From Promicromonospora sp049532985 (GTDB lineage Bacteria; Actinomycetota; Actinomycetes; Actinomycetales; Cellulomonadaceae): a stretch of 64,000 bases of DNA. Shown here piece by piece: positions 24,148 to 32,622 of this stretch (position 1 is the first letter of the stretch; each line of letters begins with the position of its first letter). The position numbers were made by a program, and so were the translations under genes. Location: contig NZ_CP186693.1 in NCBI RefSeq assembly GCF_049532985.1, positions 1,798,001-1,862,000 of the forward strand. The letters are read 5' to 3'. The notes under the pieces were generated by a model. The model did no database searches, was not told where the DNA came from, and worked only from the letters and a program-made list of their open reading frames with translations.

Positions 24148-26291
24148 GGTCGTCCGCGCCCCAGGCGGGACGGCCACCAGATGGTGCGGCCCACGTCGTA
24201 GGCGAGGGCCGGCACGAGCAGCGAGCGCACCACGAAGGTGTCGAGCAGCACGCCGAAGGCCACGATGAACGCGAGCTGGGCGAGGAAGAGCACCGGGATC
24301 ACGGCCAGTGCCGTGAACGTCGCCGCGAGCACCAGCCCGGCCGACGTGATGATGCCTCCCGTCAGCCGGAGCCCGCGCAGCACGCCCTCGCGCGTGCCGT
24401 GCGCCAGCGACTCCTCGCGGACCCGCGTCATGAGGAAGATGTTGTAGTCGATGCCGAGCGCGACGAGGAAGACGAAGCCGAACAGCGGCACCGCCGGGTC
24501 CGCGCCCGGTAAGCCGAGCACGTCGTTGAACACGAGCGCCGCGACGCCCATCGCCGTGCCGAAGGACAGCACGGTCGTCAGGACGAGCAGCACCGGCGCG
24601 AGCACCGCGCGCAGCAGCAGCATGAGGATCGCCAGGATCACCACGAGCACGATCGGAACGATGAGCGTGCGGTCCCGGATCGACGCGTCGTTCGTGTCCA
24701 GGTCGGTCGCGGACTCGCCGCCGACCAGCGCCTCGGGCACCGTGCCGGCGTAGGCGGTGCGCAGGTCGCGGACGGTCTGCTCCGCGGCCAGGGAGTCGGC
24801 GGCGTCGGTGAGCGTGCCCTGGAGCAGCACCGCACCGTCCGACACCACGGGCTCGGGCGCGGCCGCCGTCGGGGGACCCGCCGCCTCGATGCCGTCGGCC
24901 GTCACGCGCGCCGTCCCGCTCACGGTGTCCGCCGTGACCGCGACCTGGGCGATGCCGTCCTCCTGGAGCAGCACGTCGGCCGCCTCCCGGAGGTCGCCCT
25001 CGGGTGCCACGACGTAGACGGGGCTGCCCGAGCCGGCGGGGAAGTGCTCGGCGAGGCGTTCCTGACCCGTGCGCGCCTCGGAGGCGCCCAGCACGAGGTC
25101 CGACTGCGGCACCCCGGACGCCTGGAGCTGGGTGACGCCCAGGCACCCCAGGGCCAGGACGGCCGCGGTCGTGACCCAGAGCGTGCGGGGCCGTGCGCGG
25201 ACGGCGCGGGAGACGCGTCCCCACAGTCCCTCCGTGCCGGTCTGGCCGGGGGCCTCCGGGTCGTACACCGGGCGGCGGGGCCAGAACGCGGCCCGGCCCA
25301 GCGCGAGCAGGATGGCGGGCAGCAGCGTCAGTGCTGCGAGCATGGCGAACGCGATGCCCACGGCGGCCACGGGCCCGAGCGTGCTGTTGGAGCGCAGCTC
25401 ACTGAGCAGCAGGCACAGCAGGCCCGCGATGACCGTGCCGCCCGAGGCGAGGATCGGCTCGACCGAGCCCCGCAGTGCACGCCACGTCGCGGTCCAGCGG
25501 TCGGGCGTGCGCACCAGCTCCTCGCGGAAGCGTGCCACGTACAGCAGGGCGTAGTCGGTCGCGGCCCCGATGACGAGGATGAAGAGGATGCCCTGGGTCT
25601 GCCCGCTGAGCAGCAGCACCCCGGAGCGGGCCAGGTGCCACACCGTCAGCAGCGCGAGGCAGAGCGCGAACATGCTGGTGGCGAGCACGGCCAGCGGCAG
25701 CAGCAGCGACCGGTAGACGACGATCAGGATCACCAGGACGGCCGCGAGGGCCACCCCGAGCAGCAGCCCGTCGATGCCGGCGAACGCCGACACCAGGTCG
25801 CTGGAGAAGCCCGCGGGGCCAGTGATGTAGACCTCGACGCCGTCGGGCAGGCCCGTGCGCAGGGTGTCGCGGAGCTCGGCGGTGGCCTCGCCCAGGTCGG
25901 CGTCGCCCGACAGCGGCACGAACGCCTGGGCGGCGGCACCGTCCTCGGACGGCAGGGGCGGCGACACCTCCCCGTCCACCGCGGCCAGGTCGGCGGCGGC
26001 GGTGAGCCGGTCGCCGACGGCGGCGAGGTCGTCCTCGCCGAGGCGCGCGCCGTCCTCGGTGACGAAGACGACGACGGCGGGCACGGCGTCGCCGTCGGTG
26101 AAGCCCGCGAGCCGGTCCTGGACCTCGGTGGCCTCGGCGGTGGCCGGCAGGTAGGCGGTCCGGTCGTTGGAGGAGACCTCGTCGACCCGGCCGAAGTACG
26201 GACCGCCGATGGCGGCCCCCACGAGCCACACGGCGATGAGGACGGCCGGCAGCGTCACCCGCAGCCAGCGGGGCACGCGCGCGGCGCTCAC
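24144..26291 (-). CDS. MMPL-family RND transporter
   Basis: A 715-residue polytopic exporter with the MmpL plan: one N-terminal helix, a periplasmic domain (about 40-190), five helices, a second periplasmic domain (about 400-545) and a final helix bundle. Motifs include GAATDYALLYVARFREEL near 240 and LGIDYNIFLMTRVREES near 617, whose intramembrane Asp-Tyr pairs carry the proton relay. It starts at GTG 26291, overlapping the upstream gene (GTGA). MarR is divergent beyond that gene and may control export. The substrate, lipid or drug, is unknown. Confidence 0.88.
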   Translation of the reverse strand: MSAARVPRWLRVTLPAVLIAVWLVGAAIGGPYFGRVDEVSSNDRTAYLPATAEATEVQDRLAGFTDGDAVPAVVVFVTEDGARLGEDDLAAVGDRLTAAADLAAVDGEVSPPLPSEDGAAAQAFVPLSGDADLGEATAELRDTLRTGLPDGVEVYITGPAGFSSDLVSAFAGIDGLLLGVALAAVLVILIVVYRSLLLPLAVLATSMFALCLALLTVWHLARSGVLLLSGQTQGILFILVIGAATDYALLYVARFREELVRTPDRWTATWRALRGSVEPILASGGTVIAGLLCLLLSELRSNSTLGPVAAVGIAFAMLAALTLLPAILLALGRAAFWPRRPVYDPEAPGQTGTEGLWGRVSRAVRARPRTLWVTTAAVLALGCLGVTQLQASGVPQSDLVLGASEARTGQERLAEHFPAGSGSPVYVVAPEGDLREAADVLLQEDGIAQVAVTADTVSGTARVTADGIEAAGPPTAAAPEPVVSDGAVLLQGTLTDAADSLAAEQTVRDLRTAYAGTVPEALVGGESATDLDTNDASIRDRTLIVPIVLVVILAILMLLLRAVLAPVLLVLTTVLSFGTAMGVAALVFNDVLGLPGADPAVPLFGFVFLVALGIDYNIFLMTRVREESLAHGTREGVLRGLRLTGGIITSAGLVLAATFTALAVIPVLFLAQLAFIVAFGVLLDTFVVRSLLVPALAYDVGRTIWWPSRLGRGRP

Positions 26292-26737
26292 GCCGCCCGC
26301 TCCCAGCTCGCGACGTCGCCGGGCACGACGACGAACAGGGGGTGCGCCGCGGGTCCGGTCCCGGAGGCGAGCAGCCGGGCACGGTGCTCGGGGGACCGGG
26401 CGGCCAGCTTGCCCAGCAGGTGCTCCCACTCGTGGTCGAGCTGCCCGGTCGTCACCGGGATGCGGGCCGCCGACCGCGTGACCTCGTCGAGGGGCCGGTC
26501 GATCCGGGCGGCGTCGAACCGGTAGCCGCGCCGCGTGGCGGCGTCGCGCACGGCGTGCAGGTACGCGCCGACGGCGGTCACGGGGTCCGGGTGCTCCCGG
26601 AACCGGTCGAGCTGCGGGTGCGCGGTGTAGCCCCGGGTGCGGCCGAGCAGCACCGCCTGGGCGAGCAGCGCCTCGCGCCAGCACGCGGTGAGGCCCTGCC
26701 GGTCGAGCAGGGCGGGGTCCAGGGACCAGAGCCGCAT
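26288..26737 (-). CDS. pyrimidine dimer DNA glycosylase / endonuclease V-like protein
   Basis: A 149-residue protein matching the Pyr_excise family: MRLWSL at the N-terminus, LDRQGL near residue 11, REALLAQAVLLGRT near 21 and HPQLDRFR near 40, then DHEWEHLLGKL near 101. Members related to T4 DenV and B. subtilis counterparts cleave at UV-induced pyrimidine dimers, though many chromosomal members are uncharacterised. GAGAGGAG precedes the ATG. It is translationally coupled to an MMPL exporter, an odd functional pairing. Confidence 0.75.
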   Translation of the reverse strand: MRLWSLDPALLDRQGLTACWREALLAQAVLLGRTRGYTAHPQLDRFREHPDPVTAVGAYLHAVRDAATRRGYRFDAARIDRPLDEVTRSAARIPVTTGQLDHEWEHLLGKLAARSPEHRARLLASGTGPAAHPLFVVVPGDVASWERAA

Positions 26738-26796
26738 GCGCAGCTCTCCTCTCGTTCAGATGTCTCGTCGGCCGTCCTCGCAGACCGCGAATTCGC

Positions 26797-26845
26797 TAGC
26801 CAGGCTATATTCAAGCATACGAAGCAACCAGCGACGCGTTACTAT
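26797..26845 (+). promoter_or_regulatory. MarR promoter and possible operator
   Basis: TACTAT at 26840-26845 ends six bases before the GTG at 26852, indicating a leaderless start. TAGCC-A-GGCTA at 26797-26807 is a dyad in an AT-rich patch unusual for this window and could be the MarR site. It would also sit upstream of the divergent glycosylase/MMPL operon. Confidence 0.4.
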
Positions 26846-26851
26846 CCCTTC

Positions 26852-27406
26852 GTGGATCCAGCACTCGCGCCGCGTGACGGCGACCAGCCGTCGATCATGG
26901 ACCCGCGCGTGATGGACCCCCGGGAGGAGATCGTGCGCCGTTCCGGCCTGGACGACGCCGACGTCGACCAGGTCGTGCGCGTGCTGGAGGCCCTGCGCCG
27001 GTGGCGCGAGGCCGAGCGCCGCATGAGCGAGGCCTCCCGCGCGTACATGAAGCTCGGCGAGACCGACATGAAGGCGGTCCGCTTCGTCATCGCGCTGCAG
27101 AACCAGGGCCGGGTCGCCACACCGGGGGCCATCGCCGCGCACCTGGGCATCACGACGGCGTCGACCACCAAGCTCATCGACCGCCTCGTGGCGGGCGGCC
27201 ACGTGCGGCGGTTTCCGCACCCGTCCGACCGGCGCAGCCTCGCGATCGAGGTCAGCGAGGAAACGCGGCGCGTCGCCCGCGAGACCGTCGGACGCAGCCA
27301 CGCGCGCCGGTTCGACGCCGCCGCCCGCCTCACCCCCAAGGAGCGCGAGATCGTGACCCGCTTCCTGGACGACCTGGCGGACTCCGGCGACGCCGGCGCC
27401 CGCTGA
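26852..27406 (+). CDS. MarR-family transcriptional regulator
   Basis: A 184-residue winged-helix regulator. The core covers about 75-145: AIAAHLGITTASTTKLIDRL is the recognition helix-turn-helix and HPSDRRSLAIEVSE the wing with the conserved DRR. A charged N-terminal helix precedes it. GTG 26852 is preferred over ATG 26897 because TACTAT lies exactly six bases upstream; with ATG 26897 the protein would be 169 residues and keep the domain. It is divergent from the glycosylase/MMPL pair and is a plausible repressor of the exporter. Confidence 0.82.
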   Translation: MDPALAPRDGDQPSIMDPRVMDPREEIVRRSGLDDADVDQVVRVLEALRRWREAERRMSEASRAYMKLGETDMKAVRFVIALQNQGRVATPGAIAAHLGITTASTTKLIDRLVAGGHVRRFPHPSDRRSLAIEVSEETRRVARETVGRSHARRFDAAARLTPKEREIVTRFLDDLADSGDAGAR

Positions 27407-27505
27407 CCCGCCCCGCAGCCGCATCCCGCCGGATGGCGGGCGAACGGCCCCCGGAGCGCCACGTCCGGCGGGTGCTCCGCCACGCCGCCCGCGCCGAGAC
27501 TGGTG

Positions 27506-27521
27506 TGCACCCATCGGTGCA
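27506..27521. promoter_or_regulatory. inverted repeat upstream of esterase gene
   Basis: TGCACC-CATC-GGTGCA is a perfect six-base dyad located 25 bases before the ATG at 27546. It could be an operator or a 5' leader hairpin. Confidence 0.3.
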
Positions 27522-27545
27522 GGACCGTGGAACGAAGGAGTTCTG

Positions 27546-28517
27546 ATGGCTGAGAGCGTGCAGCGACCCCCGTTCGACCCCGAGCTGGAGGCGGCGCTCG
27601 CGCTGCTGTCCGACCAGCTCCCGCCGACCATCACGCCCGAGATGATCCCGCTGCTGCGACAGGCCGGCCCGGGGCTGGACCCCGGGGTGGACGCAGCGCT
27701 CGATCAGGCCGGCGTCACTCGCCAGGACGTGACCGTCCCCGGGTACGGCGGTGACGAGATCCAGGTGAGCGTGCTGCGACGCCGGGACAGCACCGGCGTC
27801 CGGCCGGGGATCTACCACACCCACGGCGGCGGCATGATCATGGGCGACCGGTTCGTGGGGCTCGACGTGCTCCTGGGCTGGATCACCACGCTCGACGTCG
27901 TCGTGGTCACCGTCGAGTACCGTCTCGCGCCCGAGTTCCCCGACCCGTACCCCGTCCGCGACTGCTACGCCGGACTGCTCTGGACGGCGGAGCACGCCGA
28001 CGAGCTCGGCATCGACCTCGACCACCTGATCATCGCCGGAGCCAGCGCGGGCGGCGGGCTCGCCGCAGGCACCGCGCTGCTCGTCCGCGACGAGGGCGGC
28101 CCCGCGCTGGCCGGGCAGGTGCTGATCTACCCCATGCTCGACGACCGCGACGCGACGGTCTCCACGACCCAGATCGACGGCGTCGGCGTCTGGGACCGCG
28201 GCTCGAACCGCACCGGGTGGCAGGCCCTGCTCGGGGACCGGTGCGGCACCGACGACGTCTCCGTGTACGCCGCCCCCGCGCGCGCCACCGACCTGACGGG
28301 CCTCCCGCCCGCGTTCGTCGACTGCGGCAGCGCGGAGGTCTTCCGGGACGAGGACGTCGCCTACGCCACCGCACTGTGGCACGCCGGCGTGCAGGCCGAG
28401 CTGCACGTCTGGCCCGGCGGCTTCCACGGGTTCGACCTGATGGCACCGCACAGCGCACTGGGCCAGGCCGCGCACGCCGCCCGGGACGCGTGGGTGGCCC
28501 GCGTCCTCGGCGCCTGA
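27546..28517 (+). CDS. HSL-family (alpha/beta hydrolase fold-3) esterase
   Basis: A 323-residue hydrolase of the hormone-sensitive lipase family. HGGG is at 93-96 and GASAGG gives the nucleophile Ser167. FRDEDVAYA near residue 265 carries the Asp and GGFHGFD near 295 the His. GAAGGAG precedes the ATG. It is a paralogue of the gene at 52323-53306, sharing the stretch GSAEVFRDEDVAYA exactly. The family hydrolyses short-chain esters and lactones. It lies between MarR and a PucR-type regulator. Confidence 0.88.
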   Translation: MAESVQRPPFDPELEAALALLSDQLPPTITPEMIPLLRQAGPGLDPGVDAALDQAGVTRQDVTVPGYGGDEIQVSVLRRRDSTGVRPGIYHTHGGGMIMGDRFVGLDVLLGWITTLDVVVVTVEYRLAPEFPDPYPVRDCYAGLLWTAEHADELGIDLDHLIIAGASAGGGLAAGTALLVRDEGGPALAGQVLIYPMLDDRDATVSTTQIDGVGVWDRGSNRTGWQALLGDRCGTDDVSVYAAPARATDLTGLPPAFVDCGSAEVFRDEDVAYATALWHAGVQAELHVWPGGFHGFDLMAPHSALGQAAHAARDAWVARVLGA

Positions 28518-28562
28518 GACAGCCGCCGGGCACGCCCCGGCTAGGGTGGGACCACCCGCGCG

Positions 28563-29651
28563 ATGGAGCGAACGATGCAGGAGCTGGTCGGCCGCCTGAC
28601 GGCCCTGGACCCCGAGGCGAGCGAGACGCTCAAGGTCGTGGCCTACTTCGACGCGCTGATCGCCGGCGGCGTCGGCCTGGACGCGCTGCTCCGGGGCGCG
28701 GCCGTGCTCAGCGGGGCCGTCGCCGGGGCGTTCGACGGCCGGCGCGCGCACCGCGTCGCGCCCGACGGCGGCCGGCTCGCCGCGACGGCGGACGGCGCGC
28801 GGCCCGAGCCCGGCTGGCCCACCCGTACCGCGGGGAGCGCGACGGTGTGGCTGGAGCGGGAGGGACCCCCGCACGCGAACGACGCGATGGTCGTGGAGCG
28901 GCTGGCGCTCGCGGTGGACCTCGCGACGGCGCGCCGCCCCGGCGGCACGGGCGGCGCCCTGGACGTCGCTCTCGACGCCGCCCGCGACGTGGCCGACCGG
29001 CGGGTCGCGCTGTCCCGACTCCGGCTGGACGGCGCGCGTGACCTGCGCGTCGCGGCGCTCCCCGTCGCGAGCGACCCGGGCGCCGCGCCGTCGACCGTGG
29101 TGGCGACGCCGCACGGCCTGGTGCGCGCGGCGGTGCTCCGCCGGGGTGTCACGCCGGCCGGACCCGTCGGCATCGGGGTCGCCGGGCCGGGCGAGGAGCT
29201 CCCGGAGTCGTTCCGGACGGCCCTGCTGGCGTTCCGGCTGGTGCCCGGCGGTCCAGGCGCCGCCGTCGTCGACGCCGCGGAGCTCGGGGTGCTGCTCGCC
29301 GCCGTCGGGGCGCTCGAACCGGTGGCTGCGCGGCTGCCCGACGTCGTCGCGCTCGCCCGGCTGGACGCGCGCACCCGCACGGTGCTGGAGGTGCTGGCCG
29401 GGTCCGACAGCGTGCGCGCGGCCGCGGCCACCCTGGGCATGCACCACTCGACCCTCCAGGCCCGCCACGAGGCCCTGACCGGGGACCTCGGCTACGACCC
29501 GAGGTCCCCGGACGGCCGCACCCGTCACCGCCTGGCCAGCCTCCTGCTCCGCCTGAGCCCGGAGATCCCGGACTCAGGCGGTCGGGTCAGAGGACGGCGC
29601 CCAGGAGGAGGACCGTCAGGAGGGCCACCACCGACAGGACCGACTCCATGA
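28563..29651 (+). CDS. PucR/CdaR-type helix-turn-helix regulator
   Basis: A 362-residue protein. The C-terminal region has the PucR-type helix-turn-helix: TRTVLEVLAGSDSVRAAAATLGMHHSTLQARHEALT near residue 275 (motif quoted in part: AATLGMHHSTLQAR). The N-terminal 250 residues are a degenerate GAF/CdaR-like sensor region rich in Ala and Arg. TAGGGT at 28542-28547 is a probable -10. The last 65 bases overlap the convergent gntT gene. It follows the HSL esterase by 45 bp and probably regulates it. Confidence 0.7.
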   Translation: MERTMQELVGRLTALDPEASETLKVVAYFDALIAGGVGLDALLRGAAVLSGAVAGAFDGRRAHRVAPDGGRLAATADGARPEPGWPTRTAGSATVWLEREGPPHANDAMVVERLALAVDLATARRPGGTGGALDVALDAARDVADRRVALSRLRLDGARDLRVAALPVASDPGAAPSTVVATPHGLVRAAVLRRGVTPAGPVGIGVAGPGEELPESFRTALLAFRLVPGGPGAAVVDAAELGVLLAAVGALEPVAARLPDVVALARLDARTRTVLEVLAGSDSVRAAAATLGMHHSTLQARHEALTGDLGYDPRSPDGRTRHRLASLLLRLSPEIPDSGGRVRGRRPGGGPSGGPPPTGPTP

Positions 29652-31095
29652 GCGACCAGGTCTTGAAGGTCTGGCCGACCGTCATGCCGAAGTACTCCTT
29701 GACCAGCCAGAACCCGGCGTCGTTCACGTGGGACAGGAACACCGAGCCCGCGCCGATCGCCAGGACCAGCAGCGCCGCCTGGGTGGGGTCGAGGCCTGCG
29801 GCGAGCGGCGCCATGATGCCGGCGGCCGTGATCGTCGCGACGGTGGCCGAGCCGGTCGCGATGCGGATCAGCGCGGCCACCAGCCAGCCGGCCAGCAGCG
29901 GCGTGATGCCGGCGTCCGCGATCCCGGAGGCGATGACCTCGCCGACGCCGGAGTCGACCAGCGTCTGCTTGAAGCCGCCGCCGGCGCCCACGATGAGCAG
30001 GATCCCCGCGATGGGCGCGAACGACGAGCCGACCAGGTCACCGAGCTGCTGCCGGGTGCGTCCCGTGCCCGTGCCGAACGCGACCAGGGCGAACAGGGAC
30101 GTCAGCAGCAGGGCGACGAGCGGCTCGCCGAGGAACTCCAGGACGGTGCCGTAACCGGTCTCGCCGGCGCCCGCGATCTCGACCACCGACCGGGCCAGCA
30201 TGAGGATCACGGGCAGCAGCACGACCAGGACCGACATGCCGAACGACGGCTTGCGCAGGGTGGCGGCGGGGGCGACGGCGGTCGCCGTGCCGCCGGCACC
30301 CGTGGTGCCGCCCGTGCCGCCCGTGCCGGTCGCGGCGTCGTCGGTGCCGGAGTCGGGCACGCCCAGGACCGTCGTTGGCGGCGCGAGCCGGACCCAGCGC
30401 GTGAGCGGGATCGCCAGGAGCGGCCCGGCGACGATCACCGTCGGGACGGCGACCAGCAGGCCGAGCCCGAGCGTGAGGCCGAGGTTCGCGCCGAGGGCGT
30501 CGATGGCGAGGAGCGGTCCGGGGTGCGGCGGCACGAGGCCGTGCAGCGCCGACAGGCCCGCGAGGGCCGGGATGCCGACCAGCACCGGGTTGGTGCGCAC
30601 GCGACGGGCCACGATCATCACGACCGGGATGAGCAGCACGACGCCCACCTCGAAGAACAGCGGGATGCCGATCACGAACGCGATCAGGGCCATGGCCCAC
30701 GGCAGGCGCGCGGCCGGTGTCCGGTCCAGGATCGTGTCGACGATGCGGTCGGCGCCGCCCGAGTCGATGAGCAGCTTGCCGATGATCGCGCCGAGCGCGA
30801 TGAGCACGCCCACGCCCGCGACGGTGCTGCCCAGCCCGGCGGTGAAGCTGGTGAAGGTGTCGGTGAGGCCGATCCCGGCCACGAGCGCGAGCACCCCGGA
30901 CCCCAGGACGAGCGCCAGGAACGGGTGCAGCTTGAGCCAGACGATCAGCGCGACGATGACGGCGATGCCCGCCACCGCGGCGACGACGAGCTGCGGCGTC
31001 GAGGCGGCCGGTGCGGCGGCGTCGGCGGCCTGTGCCGTGATCTGAGCCATGACCTGAGCCGTGGCGTGGGCGAGCGGGTGGGCGGTGTGGAGCAT
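29587..31095 (-). CDS. gntT: gluconate:H+ symporter (GntP family)
   Basis: A 502-residue transporter with about 12-14 helices. GntP hallmarks are HPFLALVLGSG near 57, GVLIALGAIIGKLLIDSGGADRI near 98 (in part), FFEVGVVLLIPV near 147, HGLVPPHPGPL near 185, and the C-terminal ATGSATVATITAAG near 410. A Gly/Thr-rich cytoplasmic insertion (near residues 250-275) makes it longer than the usual 440-450. The TGATG junction couples it to the gluconokinase gene. Together they import and phosphorylate gluconate. Confidence 0.9.
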   Translation of the reverse strand: MLHTAHPLAHATAQVMAQITAQAADAAAPAASTPQLVVAAVAGIAVIVALIVWLKLHPFLALVLGSGVLALVAGIGLTDTFTSFTAGLGSTVAGVGVLIALGAIIGKLLIDSGGADRIVDTILDRTPAARLPWAMALIAFVIGIPLFFEVGVVLLIPVVMIVARRVRTNPVLVGIPALAGLSALHGLVPPHPGPLLAIDALGANLGLTLGLGLLVAVPTVIVAGPLLAIPLTRWVRLAPPTTVLGVPDSGTDDAATGTGGTGGTTGAGGTATAVAPAATLRKPSFGMSVLVVLLPVILMLARSVVEIAGAGETGYGTVLEFLGEPLVALLLTSLFALVAFGTGTGRTRQQLGDLVGSSFAPIAGILLIVGAGGGFKQTLVDSGVGEVIASGIADAGITPLLAGWLVAALIRIATGSATVATITAAGIMAPLAAGLDPTQAALLVLAIGAGSVFLSHVNDAGFWLVKEYFGMTVGQTFKTWSLMESVLSVVALLTVLLLGAVL

Positions 31096-31730
31096 CAGTG
31101 GTCCTCGGGCGTGGTGGGTGCGGGGGTGGCCTCGGGGTCGCCGAGGCGGTGCAGGATCTCGTCGACGATCTCGTCGGGTCGCGGCGTGACGTCGACGGCG
31201 AAACCGGCCTCGTCGTCGTGCAGGGGCTCGAGGGTGGCGAGCTGGCTGTCGAGCATCTCGGGCTTCATGAAGTGCCCGGCCCGCCCCTGGATGCGGGTGC
31301 GCAGCAGGTCGTAGGAGCCGGTGAGGTGCACGAACCGGACGGTGCCGGGCGGTCCCGCGGTGGCCAGGAGCTCGCGGTAGCCACGGCGCAGGGCGCTGCA
31401 CGGCACCACCGCGCTGCGGCCCTCGTTCAGCTCCTTGGCGAACCAGTCCCGGATGCCGCGCAGCCAGGGCCAGCGGTCGTCGTCGTCCAGGGGGTGGCCC
31501 GCGGCCATCTTGGCGACGTTCGCGGGCGAGTGGAAGTCGTCGCCCTCGGCGAACGACGCGCCGAGCCGGCCGGCCAGGAGGGCGGCGACCGTGGTCTTGC
31601 CCGACCCGGCCACCCCCATCACGACGACGGCGCGGGGTGTGCTGCTGCTTGTCTGGCCCGAACCCTGTGCCGAGCCTTCTGTCGAACCCTGTGTCGAGAA
31701 CATCGCTGTCTCGGTGACGTCTGCGTCCAT
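31095..31730 (-). CDS. gntK: gluconokinase
   Basis: A 211-residue kinase of the GntK/IdnK family. MGVAGSGKTT near residue 38 is the P-loop, EGDDFHSPANVAKMAAGHPLDDDDR near 60 is the gluconate-binding region (quoted in part: GDDFHSPANVAKM), and CSALRRGYR near 108 with HFMKPEMLDSQLATLE near 150 are family motifs. ATG 31730 is preferred over ATG 31748 because it has GAGG upstream and leaves the CATTGGT dyad outside the coding region. A Ser/Gln/Gly-rich leader of about 30 residues precedes the fold. It produces 6-phosphogluconate. Confidence 0.88.
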   Translation of the reverse strand: MDADVTETAMFSTQGSTEGSAQGSGQTSSSTPRAVVVMGVAGSGKTTVAALLAGRLGASFAEGDDFHSPANVAKMAAGHPLDDDDRWPWLRGIRDWFAKELNEGRSAVVPCSALRRGYRELLATAGPPGTVRFVHLTGSYDLLRTRIQGRAGHFMKPEMLDSQLATLEPLHDDEAGFAVDVTPRPDEIVDEILHRLGDPEATPAPTTPEDH

Positions 31731-31745
31731 CCCCCCATCCTCACC

Positions 31746-31785
31746 CATTGGTCACATCATTGGGGCGTGATTCATCTCACCAATG
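31746..31785. promoter_or_regulatory. candidate GntR operator between gntK and gntR
   Basis: A perfect seven-base inverted repeat, CATTGGT (31746-31752) and ACCAATG (31779-31785), with a further ATTGG half-site in between (31759-31763). It lies in the 120-bp divergent region between gluconokinase and the GntR gene. Confidence 0.45.
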
Positions 31786-31838
31786 ACGGGACGGCGTCGA
31801 CGCCCCGGACGCCGTGCGACCGCGGCCGAGGGCTCAAC

Positions 31839-31844
31839 TAGAGT
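31839..31844 (+). promoter_or_regulatory. -10 box of leaderless gntR
   Basis: TAGAGT ends six bases before ATG 31851; the six intervening bases are all G. Confidence 0.4.
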
Positions 31845-31850
31845 GGGGGG

Positions 31851-32567
31851 ATGCCCCCGGTGCTGCACAGTCCTGTCCTCGACACGCTGGGCCGACGCAT
31901 CACGGGCGGCGACCTGCCCGCCGGCACGGTGCTCACGCTGGACGGCATCGGCAGCGAGTTCGACGTCTCGCGGACCGTCGCCCGGGAGGCGATGCGCCTG
32001 CTCGAAGGGCTCGGGATGGTCCGGTCCGGGCCGCGGGTCGGCATCGTGGTGCTACCGCACGACGCGTGGAACGTGCTGGACCCCCGGGTCATCGCCTGGC
32101 GGCTCGACGGCCCCGGGCGGGCCGCGCAGCTGCGCTCCCTGACCGAGCTGCGCCAGGCGGTCGAACCGCTGGCCGCGGCCGGCGCGGCACGCGGTGCGTC
32201 GGCGGCCGTCCGCGACGAGCTGGTCGTCACCGCGGCCCGGCTGCGCGAGCTGGGCGAGAGCGGTCAGGGCGACGGCGCCCGGTTCCTGGAGCTCGACATC
32301 CGGATGCACGAGCTCCTGCTGCGGAACAGCGGCAACGAGCTGTTCAGCGCGCTGGCCGACGTGGTCGCCGTCGTCATCTCCGGGCGCATCCACCTGGGGC
32401 TCATGCCGGCCTACCCCGTGCCCGAGGCGCTCGACGCGCACGAGGAGGTGGCGCGCGCCGTCGCCGCGGGCGACGACCTCGCGGCCGAGGAGGCGATGGC
32501 GCGCATCGTGCGCGAGGTGCGCGGTGCGCTCACCGCGGACGCCCGGCGGGCCACGGACCGGGCCTGA
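31851..32567 (+). CDS. gntR: GntR-family regulator (FCD/FadR subfamily), probable gluconate repressor
   Basis: A 238-residue regulator. The winged helix (about 8-75) includes LDGIGSEFDVSRTVAREAMRLLEGLGMV; the FCD ligand domain (about 95-225) carries the metal-binding Asp/His set in LELDIRMHELLLRNSGN near 145 and DAHEEVARAVAAGD near 195. It is divergent from gntK-gntT across a dyad, so it most likely represses gluconate use and responds to gluconate or its phosphate. The start appears leaderless; the long G run before ATG is not a spaced Shine-Dalgarno. Confidence 0.88.
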   Translation: MPPVLHSPVLDTLGRRITGGDLPAGTVLTLDGIGSEFDVSRTVAREAMRLLEGLGMVRSGPRVGIVVLPHDAWNVLDPRVIAWRLDGPGRAAQLRSLTELRQAVEPLAAAGAARGASAAVRDELVVTAARLRELGESGQGDGARFLELDIRMHELLLRNSGNELFSALADVVAVVISGRIHLGLMPAYPVPEALDAHEEVARAVAAGDDLAAEEAMARIVREVRGALTADARRATDRA

Positions 32568-32622
32568 CCGAAACACCTGCTGCCTCTGGGCAGGGCGGCC
32601 GACCGTACGCCAGAATGACCGC

